Assembly (NCBI GenBank): GCA_016185365.1
Contig: JACPNP010000021.1
Coordinates: forward strand, 35,456-99,455
Source: Terriglobales bacterium
GTDB lineage: Bacteria; Acidobacteriota; Terriglobia; Terriglobales; Acidobacteriaceae
Length of the DNA stretch: 64,000 nucleotides
Reading direction: 5' to 3'
Positions 1 to 7,464 of the stretch are shown here, one piece after another. The notes under the pieces were generated by a model that did no database searches, was not told the DNA's origin, and saw only the letters and a list, made by a program, of their open reading frames with translations. The translations under genes and the position numbers were made by a program. Numbering within the stretch: the first letter of the stretch is position 1; each line of letters opens with the position of its first letter.

Positions 1-846
1 GGGATCGCTCATCGGGATGGCGCCCCAGACCACGAGGGTGCGCGAGCCGGGCTGGCGGTCCATGCCGATCTCGCGCGGCCCATTGCCGGCGGACGTGACC
101 GTTCGGTTGTCGATGTCGTAATACGCGACGTCGGGATTCAGCGTGATCACGGCCTTCTCTCCGGCGGCGGCGCCGGGCGCGATCACCAGACCCTGGGTAT
201 TGTCGTGAAGCGTCAGCGCGGAGACGGGCGCGCCGTCAGGCCACATAAGATCGTCCTGGGCCCAACCCTGTGGGTAACGCTGGAAGGCAAAGAAACTGTC
301 GTCGCCGATCACGTCGCCTTCCACCACCTTCACACCGCGCGCGGTGAGCTGATCGGCCAGCGCTTCCAGCACTCTCAGCCTTGGGCCGTCAAAGACGGAA
401 CGGTCCTGGTAGGGAAGCACGCGGTTGGAGAGATTGGGATCACCGCGTCCCACCAGGAGCAGATCGCCCTGTAATCGGCCGCTCGAATCCATGGCGCCGG
501 AGGATTCAAGCGTTGTCTGAAAGCGGAAATCAGGGCCGAGCGTGGCCAATGCCGTCGCGGTGGTGAACAGCTTGGTGTTCGATGCAGGCGTGAAAAGCTT
601 GTCCGGGTCCAACTCGAACAGGGTCTTGCCTGTATCGAGCGAGACCACCTGGATGCCCCAGAATCCGCGGCTGGCCTGCTTGTCACTGAGGATCTTCCTG
701 ATGGCGCGGGCGATCTGCGGGCCCCGATGGGAGCGGTAGGCGCGCTGGGCGGCGGTTTCCTTGACCTCCGTACGCTCCTGCGCCGGCGCCGCCAGAAGAA
801 GGCAGGCGGAAAGAAAGAGCAGCGGCAGTTGGCGGCGACGGAACAT
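1..846 (-). CDS. dacB: D-alanyl-D-alanine carboxypeptidase/endopeptidase, PBP4 (DacB) family, partial
   Basis: The first 282 residues of a PBP4-type serine peptidase are visible; the C-terminus lies beyond the left edge. The ATG at 846-844 gives a signal peptide (hydrophobic LPLLFLSACLLLAAPAQ). It is followed by a GIQVVSLDTGKTLFELDP stretch and the active-site SxxK motif in TPASNTKLFTT. LLVGRGDPNLSN and the VEGDVIGDDSFF segment are typical of the family. These enzymes trim or cleave D-Ala-mDAP crosslinks of peptidoglycan in the periplasm. The SxN and KTG motifs would lie outside the window. The gene is divergent from folP across a 56-bp gap that contains an inverted repeat. Family assignment is secure; the specific role (carboxypeptidase versus endopeptidase) is not. 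Confidence 0.9.
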   Translation of the reverse strand, partial: MFRRRQLPLLFLSACLLLAAPAQERTEVKETAAQRAYRSHRGPQIARAIRKILSDKQASRGFWGIQVVSLDTGKTLFELDPDKLFTPASNTKLFTTATALATLGPDFRFQTTLESSGAMDSSGRLQGDLLLVGRGDPNLSNRVLPYQDRSVFDGPRLRVLEALADQLTARGVKVVEGDVIGDDSFFAFQRYPQGWAQDDLMWPDGAPVSALTLHDNTQGLVIAPGAAAGEKAVITLNPDVAYYDIDNRTVTSAGNGPREIGMDRQPGSRTLVVWGAIPMSDP

Positions 847-875
847 CCTGAGCGGATGATAGCGCAGGTCCGGGG

Positions 876-892
876 GTTGCTACACTAGCAAC
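876..892. promoter_or_regulatory. Inverted repeat in the dacB-folP divergent promoter region
   Basis: GTTGCTA-CAC-TAGCAAC is a perfect 7-bp inverted repeat in the only gap between the two divergent genes. It includes TACACT, a possible -10 box for folP, whose start lies 10 nt downstream. It could be an operator or simply promoter symmetry; no good -35 box is visible. Confidence 0.35.
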
Positions 893-902
893 TCGGATAC
901 CC

Positions 903-1775
903 ATGAAACGACCCCGGCACACATGGCGGTTGCGGACGCGGACGCTCGAACTGGGCGCGCGCACGCGGGTGATGGGCGTGGTCAACGTAACCCCGGATTC
1001 GTTCTCCGACGGCGGACGGTACTTCTCGACCGATGTCGCCATCTCCCATGCGCTCGAGATGCTGGATGAAGGCGCCGATATCCTGGACATCGGCGGCGAA
1101 TCCACCCGGCCAGGACAGAAAGAGCCAGTGACCCAGGCGATGGAGCTGGATCGCGTCCTGCCGGTGTTGCGCGGCATCCTGCGGCTGCGGCCGGAGTCGG
1201 TGATCTCCGTGGACACGTACAAAGCCGGCGTGGCCCGGGTGGCGCTGGACGAGGGCGCGGAGATCATCAATGACGTGAGCGGCTTCCAGTGGGACTCGAA
1301 CATGCCCGAGGTGGTGGCCGAGACCGGGTGCGGCGTGGTGCTGATGCACATGCGCGGGCGTCCGGAGACCTGGCGCTCGCTGCCGCCGCTGCCCGATCCC
1401 ACCGATACGGTGAAGAAAGAGCTGGCGTATTACGTGGGTGTGGCCCTGAAGTTCGGGGTGCGCCGGGAGCAGATCGCGCTCGATCCCGGATTCGGGTTCG
1501 GCAAGAACTTCGACGAGAATTATCCTCTGCTGGCGCGGCTGGCGGAGTTGCACGAACTCGGGTTCCCGCTGTTGAGCGGCACTTCGCGCAAGAGTTTTGT
1601 GGGACACACCCTGGGTGACGCTCCGCCGGAGCAGCGGCTCTACGGCACGCTGGCCACCGTCACCGCCAGCGTGCAAGCCGGTGCGCACATCGTCCGCGTG
1701 CATGATGTGCCGGCGGCGGTGGAAGCGGTGAAGGTGGCGGACGCGTTGCTGCGGGCGTCCAAGGACGGTGAATGA
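903..1775 (+). CDS. folP: Dihydropteroate synthase
   Basis: Condenses 6-hydroxymethyl-7,8-dihydropterin pyrophosphate with p-aminobenzoate to dihydropteroate in cytosolic folate synthesis; the sulfonamide target. The 290-residue TIM-barrel protein has the family signatures in order: NVTPDSFSDGG (residues 28-38), LDIGGESTRPG (61-71), SVDTYKAGVA, IINDVSGF (121-128), DPGFGFGK (194-201) and GTSRKSF (226-232). Length is normal. The ATG at 903 has only a weak Shine-Dalgarno sequence and a short leader. In many bacteria folP is followed by cdaA; here a toxin-antitoxin pair follows and cdaA is about 13 kb away. The stop codon lies within a 17-nt palindrome. Confidence 0.97.
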   Translation: MKRPRHTWRLRTRTLELGARTRVMGVVNVTPDSFSDGGRYFSTDVAISHALEMLDEGADILDIGGESTRPGQKEPVTQAMELDRVLPVLRGILRLRPESVISVDTYKAGVARVALDEGAEIINDVSGFQWDSNMPEVVAETGCGVVLMHMRGRPETWRSLPPLPDPTDTVKKELAYYVGVALKFGVRREQIALDPGFGFGKNFDENYPLLARLAELHELGFPLLSGTSRKSFVGHTLGDAPPEQRLYGTLATVTASVQAGAHIVRVHDVPAAVEAVKVADALLRASKDGE

Positions 1776-1788
1776 TGCCAGGCATCAT
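1772..1788. promoter_or_regulatory. Perfect 17-nt palindrome upstream of the VapBC-like pair
   Basis: ATGATGCC-A-GGCATCAT has 8-bp perfect arms. It overlaps the folP stop codon and ends 33 nt before the antitoxin start. Its size and position fit a toxin-antitoxin autoregulatory operator. It has no T-run, so it is a poor terminator. Function is inferred. Confidence 0.5.
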
Positions 1789-1821
1789 GGATTTGTGGCA
1801 AAATGCAGGCAAGAGGAAGGC

Positions 1822-2043
1822 ATGACGTTCGAACAGTTATTGCAAGACAAGTTACGGAGTCTTTCACCGAAGAAACAGCAGGAAGTGCTCGCATTCGTGG
1901 AGTCATTGAAGTCCGGCGAGAAGGTCAACGGAAGAAAAAGCTTGCAAGGTCTCTGGGCGGATCTCGATCTTGACCTCGACGAAAAGGACATCGCCGATGT
2001 GCGGCGTGAAATGTGGCAGGATTTCCCCCGGGATCCTTCCTGA
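1822..2043 (+). CDS. VapB-like antitoxin (DUF2281-type)
   Basis: A 73-residue protein beginning MTFEQLLQDKLRSLSPKKQQEVLAFVESL, the pattern of small DUF2281 antitoxin-like proteins (an amphipathic helix followed by a toxin-binding tail). The C-terminal part (LWADLDLDLDEKDIADVRREMW) resembles the tails that wrap VapC toxins. I chose the ATG at 1822 over an upstream one at 1768 because a purine-rich AGAGGAAGG precedes it and the family starts here. Its stop codon overlaps the PIN-domain gene start (TGATG), so the two are translationally coupled. It would neutralise the PIN toxin and probably repress the operon through the palindrome just upstream. Confidence 0.75.
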   Translation: MTFEQLLQDKLRSLSPKKQQEVLAFVESLKSGEKVNGRKSLQGLWADLDLDLDEKDIADVRREMWQDFPRDPS

Positions 2044-2441
2044 TGTCGCTGCTTCTGGATACACACGCCGCAATCTGGCATTTGCTCGACTCCGACCGAC
2101 TTTCTCAACAGGCAAAGGCACGGATCGAAGAGGAGATTCGAGCTGGAGAAACGATCTACTTGCCCTCCATCTCTTTGATCGAAGTCATTTATCTTGTTGA
2201 ACGTAAGCGGCTGCCGCGCGTTGCTTTTGATCGCCTCGTCTCTGCGCTGGGGGAACCCGACTCCGGTTACCGTGTCGCCGTGCTGGATGATGCAGTGGCC
2301 ATGGCCGTCAGCCGGATCCCCCGCGATGTCGTTCCCGACCTGCCTGACCGCGTCATTGCAGCCACAGCCTTACATCTTGATCTTCCCCTCGTCAGTAAAG
2401 ATGCGCGGATCCACCAGACCGGAATTCGGTTGGTCTGGTAG
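2043..2441 (+). CDS. PIN-domain toxin, VapC family
   Basis: A 132-residue single PIN domain, an Mg-dependent endoribonuclease fold. The four acidic metal-binding positions can be placed at D6 (LLLDTH), E47 (SLIEVIYL), D102 (PDRVIAATA) and D120 (LVSKDARI). The LDTHAAIWHL start and VSKDARI ending are typical of the VapC subgroup paired with DUF2281 antitoxins. VapC toxins cut initiator tRNA, other tRNAs or the rRNA sarcin-ricin loop; the target here cannot be read from sequence. The start overlaps the antitoxin stop. The start codon is fixed by that overlap and by D6. Confidence 0.85.
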   Translation: MSLLLDTHAAIWHLLDSDRLSQQAKARIEEEIRAGETIYLPSISLIEVIYLVERKRLPRVAFDRLVSALGEPDSGYRVAVLDDAVAMAVSRIPRDVVPDLPDRVIAATALHLDLPLVSKDARIHQTGIRLVW

Positions 2442-2460
2442 AAATGACGAGGGAATCGTG

Positions 2461-2665
2461 ATGTGGGAACCTGGCCCCAGAAACACGAACGAAACCGTCG
2501 AAGGCGTGCGCGGCTGGCTGCTGTGGTTCTGTATTTCCAGCCCCTCTTGCTGTTCGTTGGATCAACGCAGCCTCGTTGATCAGCTCTTCAGGTGTAATCT
2601 CAGCGTGGTTTCTTTACTTCAAGCTGTCAAAGCGCGTCCGTAATACCTTCGGACGCAATCTATGA
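2461..2665 (+). pseudogene. Remnant of a small membrane protein (DUF2569-like)
   Basis: Two pieces of what looks like one gene lie in different frames. The first (from ATG 2461) ends in VEGVRGWLLWFCIS, the usual opening of DUF2569-type membrane proteins (GVGGWLLFFCLS in relatives, from memory). The second, one frame over, reads LISSSGVISAWFLYFKLSK and ends in RVRNTFGRNL before TGA 2663-2665, matching the family's C-terminal KSKRVxxTF ending. The roughly 100 residues of membrane segments expected between them are missing, so this is a deleted, frameshifted remnant. Recognition rests on two short motifs. Confidence 0.45.
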
Positions 2666-2703
2666 GTCACGCGGCATCGAGAAGATGGGTTGCCCCACGA
2701 ATC

Positions 2704-2724
2704 GCGCGGGCAAGATGCCCGCGC
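2704..2724. repeat. Short palindrome GCGCGGGCA-AGA-TGCCCGCGC
   Basis: A 9-bp perfect inverted repeat with a 3-nt loop. Its 19-nt core CGCGGGCAAGATGCCCGCG recurs as an exact reverse complement at 35185-35203, which marks it as a dispersed REP-like element. Confidence 0.6.
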
Positions 2725-2728
2725 CACA

Positions 2729-2787
2729 GCCGGCGACACCCACCCCAGTGAGCCAACTGAGGGCTCACTGGGGTGGGTGTCGCCGGC
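2729..2787. repeat. Long perfect inverted repeat (26-bp arms, 7-nt loop)
   Basis: Arms 2729-2754 and 2762-2787 are perfectly complementary around the loop AACTGAG. The left arm begins GCCGGCGACACCCACCCC. The element sits 11 bp beyond the DinB stop codon, 3' of both flanking genes. It would form a very stable RNA hairpin but has no T-run. It could be a REP-type element, a MITE-like relic or a factor-independent transcription block between convergent units. Confidence 0.75.
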
Positions 2788-2798
2788 GCTACAGACAG

Positions 2799-3278
2799 TT
2801 AATCGAACTCTTTCCTCGGCGCGGCCTGTTCCGCGCCCACGCGTCCGGCCTGGATCTCAGCCACGAAGTAGTTCTCGCCCTTCATCGGGCACTCGGCCAT
2901 GCGGCGAAGCATGGCGATCTGGCCGGTGTGGGTGAGCGCGTCGGCGATCGGGCCCTGGAACAGCTTCTCGACCGACGCCTGCAGCGGCGCGTCTGAGGCG
3001 AGATACTCATCAAACTTCTTTACCGCGGCAAAGAAGCGCGCGACTTCCTGCTCCCAGGGCAGAGGCGTGGAGTCATTCCACTTCTGCGCGCCGATGGCCA
3101 TGGAGAGGCCCCAATCCATCAAGTCGCCGATGTGGGCCAGGATCTTGGCCGGCGGTCGCGTGCCACCCGCGTATGCGGCAAAGCTCGAGGGCGCGTCACG
3201 CAGGGTCTTACCGCAGCGATAGGCGAGGGTGGCGAGGGTGTGACGAAGGAGTTGGCGGGAGGGACCGGTGGCAGACAT
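2799..3278 (-). CDS. DinB-family protein
   Basis: A 159-residue predicted four-helix-bundle protein of the DinB/YfiT metalloprotein superfamily. Conserved histidines appear in ILAHIGDLMDW and in DALTHTGQIAMLRRMA, the positions that bind divalent metal in the family. I chose the methionine at 3278 (MSATGPSRQLL) rather than an upstream one because the family starts just before the first helix. Characterised members include bacillithiol and mycothiol S-transferases, but most are of unknown function and no substrate can be given. Cytosolic; no signal peptide. It is transcribed alone, convergent with the toxin-antitoxin region. Confidence 0.75.
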   Translation of the reverse strand: MSATGPSRQLLRHTLATLAYRCGKTLRDAPSSFAAYAGGTRPPAKILAHIGDLMDWGLSMAIGAQKWNDSTPLPWEQEVARFFAAVKKFDEYLASDAPLQASVEKLFQGPIADALTHTGQIAMLRRMAECPMKGENYFVAEIQAGRVGAEQAAPRKEFD

Positions 3279-3339
3279 GCCACGATTCTCACACAAACAA
3301 TATGAAGGATGCACGTCAAGGTGCGCTGCAGCGGAAGAC

Positions 3340-3789
3340 CTAGAACAGTTTCTCCGAATCCAGCAGAATCGTCACCGGGCCGGTGTTGATCATCTCAACG
3401 TCCATCATGGCCTGGAACTTTCCTGTGGCGCACTCCACGCCGCGCTCGCGGACTTTGGCGACGAAGTATTCATACAGCCGATTGGCGTCGTCGGGCCGGG
3501 CGGCCTGGTCGAATGACGGCCGCTTACCTTTGCGGGCATCGCCATAAAGCGTGAATTGCGAGACCACCAGGACCGCGCCGCCGGCATCAACGACCGAGAG
3601 GTTCATCTTGCCATCGGCATCCTCGAAGATCCGTAATCCCAAAATCTTTTCGACAAGGTAATCGGCGGCGGCTTCGGTGTCGCCCTGGCCCACACCCAGC
3701 AGGACCAACAGGCCTTGGCCGATCTGCCCGGTGACCTCATTCCCGGCGGTGACGCGGGCCCGGCTGACGCGTTGGATCACGGCGCGCAT
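3340..3789 (-). CDS. dtd: D-aminoacyl-tRNA deacylase
   Basis: Hydrolyses D-aminoacyl-tRNA (and glycyl-tRNA-Ala) as a chiral proofreading step. The 149-residue protein has the family signatures: [13 protein letters not shown] at the start, [19 protein letters not shown], the SQFTLYGD active-site motif, and the C-terminal [11 protein letters not shown] carrying the cross-subunit Gly-cisPro-type motif in variant form (NTGPVT). The start at 3789 gives the canonical N-terminus; an in-frame ATG at 3810 would add seven residues absent from the family. It is divergent from the amidohydrolase operon. Confidence 0.96.
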   Translation of the reverse strand: MRAVIQRVSRARVTAGNEVTGQIGQGLLVLLGVGQGDTEAAADYLVEKILGLRIFEDADGKMNLSVVDAGGAVLVVSQFTLYGDARKGKRPSFDQAARPDDANRLYEYFVAKVRERGVECATGKFQAMMDVEMINTGPVTILLDSEKLF

Positions 3790-3821
3790 GGGGTCTGGAT
3801 TTCGTCCCACCCGGTTTCGGA

Positions 3822-3846
3822 AGTAAGTCTTTGCTTACTATACAAT
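3822..3846 (+). promoter_or_regulatory. Promoter and operator-like repeat of the amidohydrolase operon
   Basis: AGTAAG-TCTTTG-CTTACT is a perfect 6-bp inverted repeat at 3822-3839. It runs directly into the -10-like TACAAT (3841-3846). An AAAGGAGA ribosome-binding site follows at 3868-3875 before the ATG at 3880. No convincing -35 box is visible. Confidence 0.45.
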
Positions 3847-3879
3847 CTTCCTTCTGTACCCATCCCAAAGGAGATTCCC

Positions 3880-5229
3880 ATGAAGGCGAAGCATTTACGC
3901 GCTTCCGTCTTGTGCGCGGCCGTGATGCTATGGGCCCTGTTCGCTTCGGCCCAGACATCGAAGCCGCCGCAGCCGGAAGACGTAGTCATCAAGAACGCCA
4001 CCATCCTCACGGTCACGCACGGGACCATTGAGAACGGCAGCATCCTGATCCATAACGGCAAGATCGCCGAAGTCGGCAAGTCGGTGAGCGCTCCCGCGAA
4101 CGCCAAGGTGATCGACGCCACCGGCAAGTATGTGATGCCGGGCATCATCGATTCGCACGCTCACCTGGCGCTCGGCGACGATGTGAACGAGGCCACCTCG
4201 CCCGTGACCCCGCACATGATGATGCTGGACGCGTTCGATTACACCGACAAGGCCATCTACCATTCGCTGGCTGGCGGCGTGACCAGTGAGATGTTGCTGC
4301 ACGGCTCCGCCAACATGATCGGCGGCCAGGCGGTGATCGTAAAGAACCGCTTCGGCCTGGACCGCGAGGCCATGCTCTTCGAGGGCGCGCCCCGCTCCAT
4401 CAAGTTCGCCAGCGGCGAGAATCCGAAGCGCGTCTACGGCAATCGCAACCAGATGCCCTCCACCCGCATGGGCAACTTCGCGGTGCAACGCGCCGCCTTG
4501 CAGGAAGCGCGCGAGTACATACGCGATTGGGACGCCTACAACGAAAAGGCCGCCAAAGGCGACAAGGACGCCAAAGCTCCCAAGCGCGACCTGAAGCTGG
4601 AGGCGCTGGCCGACGTGCTGCGCGGCAAGGTGATGGTGCAGATCCACTGCTACCGCGCCGACGAGTTCCTTACGGAGATGGCCATTGCGCGCGAGTTCGG
4701 CTACAAGGTGCGCGCCTTCCACCACGGGCTCGAGGTCTACAAGGTCGCCGACAAGGTGGCCGCCGAGGGTGTCGGGCTGGCCACATTCACCGATTGGTGG
4801 GGCTACAAGATGGAAGTGTGGGACGCCATCCCCTGGAATGCCGTGATCTCCATGCGCAAGGGCGTGAAGGTCGCGATCAAGAGTGACTCGAACGATTTCA
4901 TGCGGCGGTTGAATCAGGAAGCCGCGAAGACGATGCGCTACGGCGGCGCCACCGAGGAAGAGGCGCTGAAGATGATCACGCTGAATCCGGCGTGGATCCT
5001 GGGCGTGGACAACCGCGTGGGCTCGATCGACGTGGGCAAGGACGCGGACCTGGCCATCTGGAACCATCATCCGCTGTCCAGCTATGCCATCGTGGACAAG
5101 GTGCTGATCGACGGCACCGTGTACTTTGACCGTTCGCTGCCCGGCCTGGGACTGCCGTTCTGGAAGGACGCGCCCATGTCCGGTGGTGGATTCGGCGGCG
5201 CTGATGACGAAGAAGGGGTGCGCGAATGA
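3880..5229 (+). CDS. Secreted amidohydrolase (imidazolonepropionase-like)
   Basis: A 449-residue metal-dependent hydrolase of the amidohydrolase superfamily with an N-terminal signal peptide (MKAKHLRASVLCAAVMLWAL, cleaving after FASAQ). The metal site is intact: HxH at H93/H95 in IIDSHAHLAL, further histidines in VQIHCYRADE and AFHHGLEVY, and the catalytic Asp in AIKSDSNDF. The ending NPAWILGVDNRVGSIDVGKD is the usual composite beta-sandwich. Substrate is unknown; relatives cleave cyclic amides, isoaspartyl or N-acyl bonds. The start is set by AAAGGAGA 5 nt upstream. It shares a 4-nt ATGA overlap with a paralogue, so the two are co-translated and may form one complex. Confidence 0.9.
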   Translation: MKAKHLRASVLCAAVMLWALFASAQTSKPPQPEDVVIKNATILTVTHGTIENGSILIHNGKIAEVGKSVSAPANAKVIDATGKYVMPGIIDSHAHLALGDDVNEATSPVTPHMMMLDAFDYTDKAIYHSLAGGVTSEMLLHGSANMIGGQAVIVKNRFGLDREAMLFEGAPRSIKFASGENPKRVYGNRNQMPSTRMGNFAVQRAALQEAREYIRDWDAYNEKAAKGDKDAKAPKRDLKLEALADVLRGKVMVQIHCYRADEFLTEMAIAREFGYKVRAFHHGLEVYKVADKVAAEGVGLATFTDWWGYKMEVWDAIPWNAVISMRKGVKVAIKSDSNDFMRRLNQEAAKTMRYGGATEEEALKMITLNPAWILGVDNRVGSIDVGKDADLAIWNHHPLSSYAIVDKVLIDGTVYFDRSLPGLGLPFWKDAPMSGGGFGGADDEEGVRE

Positions 5230-6569
5230 AAACGATAAAGACTTTTCTGACCATACTAACGATCACAGTACTGAGCGTCACCGCTTCGGCGCAGGCCAAG
5301 AAAACTGCGACACCCGCTTCCACCGCTGTCGCTTTGAAGGGCGGCAAAGTCATGACCATCACCAAAGGCACCATCGAGAATGGTGTGGTGGTGATGGAGA
5401 ACGGTAAGATCACGGCGGTGGGCGCGGCCGGCGCGGTCACCATCCCCAAAGGCGCAAAGGTGATCGACGTGACCGGAATGACGGTGTATCCCGGGCTGAT
5501 CGATTCGCACACCCGGCTGGGACTGACGGAGATCTCCGCCGTGGACATGACCAACGACACCCAGGAACCGAGCGACCCCATCACGCCGCAGATCCGCGTG
5601 GCGGATGCTTTTCACGCGGAAAGCGAACTGATCCCGGTGACGCGGCTGAACGGCATCACCAACGCCATCGTCTCGCCCACCAACCGCAACACGTTGCCGG
5701 GGCAGCTCTCGTTCATCCAGCTCGACGGGAAAGACCGTGACGAGATGCTGATGGTGCAGGACCTGGCCCTGCCGCTCAACTTCAACGGGCGCCAGCGCCG
5801 CAATGAGAGCTTCGCCAACTCGAAGTTCCCGGCCACGCGCATGGGCGTGGCCGCGCAGCTGCGCCAGGCGCTCATCGATGCGCAGGACTATCAGCAGAAG
5901 TGGGCCGACTTTGACAAGAAATCCGCCGAGTGGGAGAAAAAGCCCGAAGCGGAGCGCAAGGACAAGCCCACACCGCCGAAACGCGACCTGAAGTTTGAAT
6001 CGCTGGTCCCGTATCTGCAAGGCAAGAAGCCCGTGGTCCTCACCGCGGACACCACCAGCGACGTGAAGGTGGCGCTGGAGATGGCGCATGAGTTCAACCT
6101 GAAGGTCATCCTCAGCGGGGTGATGCAGGCCCAGAGCATGTTCGATGAGATCGCCGCCACCAAGCTGCCGGTGGTGCTGGGCGAGATCTATGACACGCCG
6201 AAACCCAACCAGCGCTATGACGCGGAATACAGCGTGCCCGCGGAACTGGCCAAGCGCGGGGTGAAGATCGCGTTCGCGTCCTACGATTCTCATCAGGTGC
6301 GCAACCTGCCCTATGCCGCCGGTTATGCGGTGGCCTTCGGCCTGCCGTATGACGAAGCCATGAAGGCGCTGACCATCAATCCGGCGGAGATCTGGGGCGT
6401 GGCCGACAAGCTCGGTTCGCTCGAGGTCGGAAAGATGGCCAACGTGGTGGTGGCCAACGGCGATCCCCTGGAACTGAAGACCGACGTGAAGATGGTGTTC
6501 ATCAACGGGCACGAGGTCCCGATGGTGAGCAAGCAGACGCAGTTGCGCGACGCTTACATGCAACGGTGA
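5226..6569 (+). CDS. Amidohydrolase paralogue with degenerate metal site
   Basis: A 447-residue secreted paralogue of the preceding gene (signal peptide to ASAQAKK). The fold is kept (KVIDVTGMTVYPGLIDSH, TINPAEIWGVADKLGSLEVGK), but HxH has become H95-T-R97. The two later histidine positions read VVLTADTTSD and KVILSGVMQA, so at least three metal ligands are gone; only an Asp near SYDSHQVRN may remain. It is probably catalytically dead or uses a different mechanism, and may be a structural partner of the upstream enzyme, to which it is coupled by ATGA. Loss of ligands is seen in the sequence; the partner role is inference. Confidence 0.85.
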   Translation: MKTIKTFLTILTITVLSVTASAQAKKTATPASTAVALKGGKVMTITKGTIENGVVVMENGKITAVGAAGAVTIPKGAKVIDVTGMTVYPGLIDSHTRLGLTEISAVDMTNDTQEPSDPITPQIRVADAFHAESELIPVTRLNGITNAIVSPTNRNTLPGQLSFIQLDGKDRDEMLMVQDLALPLNFNGRQRRNESFANSKFPATRMGVAAQLRQALIDAQDYQQKWADFDKKSAEWEKKPEAERKDKPTPPKRDLKFESLVPYLQGKKPVVLTADTTSDVKVALEMAHEFNLKVILSGVMQAQSMFDEIAATKLPVVLGEIYDTPKPNQRYDAEYSVPAELAKRGVKIAFASYDSHQVRNLPYAAGYAVAFGLPYDEAMKALTINPAEIWGVADKLGSLEVGKMANVVVANGDPLELKTDVKMVFINGHEVPMVSKQTQLRDAYMQR

Positions 6570-6588
6570 TCCTCGCTCGACTTGATCC

Positions 6589-6615
6589 GGCCGCGCCTTG
6601 TGCGCGGCCTTTTTT
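6589..6615 (+). terminator. Rho-independent terminator after the amidohydrolase pair
   Basis: GGCCGCGC-CTTGT-GCGCGGCC forms an 8-bp stem followed by six T residues, 20 nt after the stop codon. Confidence 0.9.
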
Positions 6616-6639
6616 CCTGCGGCGTGGTGAAATAAGGCC

Positions 6640-7464
6640 ATGAGCAACGTGCTGTTCTGCCCGCCCACCTATTTCGACGTGATCGACGTGAAGAATCCCT
6701 TCATGCAGGGCGCGTCCGTGGACAAAGCGAAGGCGCGGGCGCAATGGGAGGGCGTGCGCCAGGCGTTTGCGGACGCCGGTTGCGGCGTGCGCGAGATCGA
6801 AGCCGTGCCCGGGCTGGAAGACATGGTCTTCGCCGCGAACCAGACGTTTGCCGCCGTGACCCCGCGCGGGGAAAAGTTCATCGTGCCCAGCGCGATGCGG
6901 TTCGAATCCCGGCGGCGCGAGGTGCCGTATTTTGTCGAGTACTTCCGCAAGGCAGGCTATCGTGTGATCGACCTGGCATTACCGGAGGGCGAGTTCCTGG
7001 AGGGTGGAGGCGACCTGCTCTGGAACGCGGATGAGAGATTCGTGTGGGCGGGCCATGGATCCCGTTCGACCCGCGGCGGCGTGGCGCGATTCACCCAGGC
7101 CATGGCGCTGGTGGGAGTCAAGGTGGTGCAACTGGAACTGTGCGATCCGCGCTTTTACCACCTGGATACGTGCCTGGCCGTTCTGACACACGAGTCTGTG
7201 CTGATCCATCCGGCCGCGTTCACGGATGATGCGTTGGCCGAGATCCGCAGTCGCGCCAAGCGCGTGCATGAGGTAAGTGAAGAGGATGCGCTGCGGTTCA
7301 CTTGCAATGGGGTGTCCGTGAATGGGCGGTTTCTCGTCTCCGCGCTGACGCCAGGGCTGGAGAAGATACTGGCGGCGGAAGGGCTGCAGCCCATGCCGGT
7401 GGACACCGGCGAGTTTGAGAAGTCCGGCGGGAGTGTCTGCTGCCTGAAGCAGTTCGTGCCCTAG
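6640..7464 (+). CDS. Arginine deiminase / dimethylargininase superfamily enzyme
   Basis: A 274-residue member of the guanidino-group-modifying (GME) superfamily, which includes arginine deiminase, DDAH and amidinotransferases. Key motifs are present: GLEDMVFAANQTF near residue 57, GEFLEGGGDLLW with the substrate-binding acidic residue, the catalytic His in FYHLDTCLAVL, and the nucleophilic Cys in GGSVCCLKQF near the C-terminus. The size and the NxxD/HxD/Cys arrangement resemble DDAH-like hydrolases that act on methylated arginine or arginine-like guanidines. Exact substrate is uncertain. Cytosolic. It overlaps the convergent class II aldolase gene by 4 nt at the stop codons. Confidence 0.85.
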   Translation: MSNVLFCPPTYFDVIDVKNPFMQGASVDKAKARAQWEGVRQAFADAGCGVREIEAVPGLEDMVFAANQTFAAVTPRGEKFIVPSAMRFESRRREVPYFVEYFRKAGYRVIDLALPEGEFLEGGGDLLWNADERFVWAGHGSRSTRGGVARFTQAMALVGVKVVQLELCDPRFYHLDTCLAVLTHESVLIHPAAFTDDALAEIRSRAKRVHEVSEEDALRFTCNGVSVNGRFLVSALTPGLEKILAAEGLQPMPVDTGEFEKSGGSVCCLKQFVP

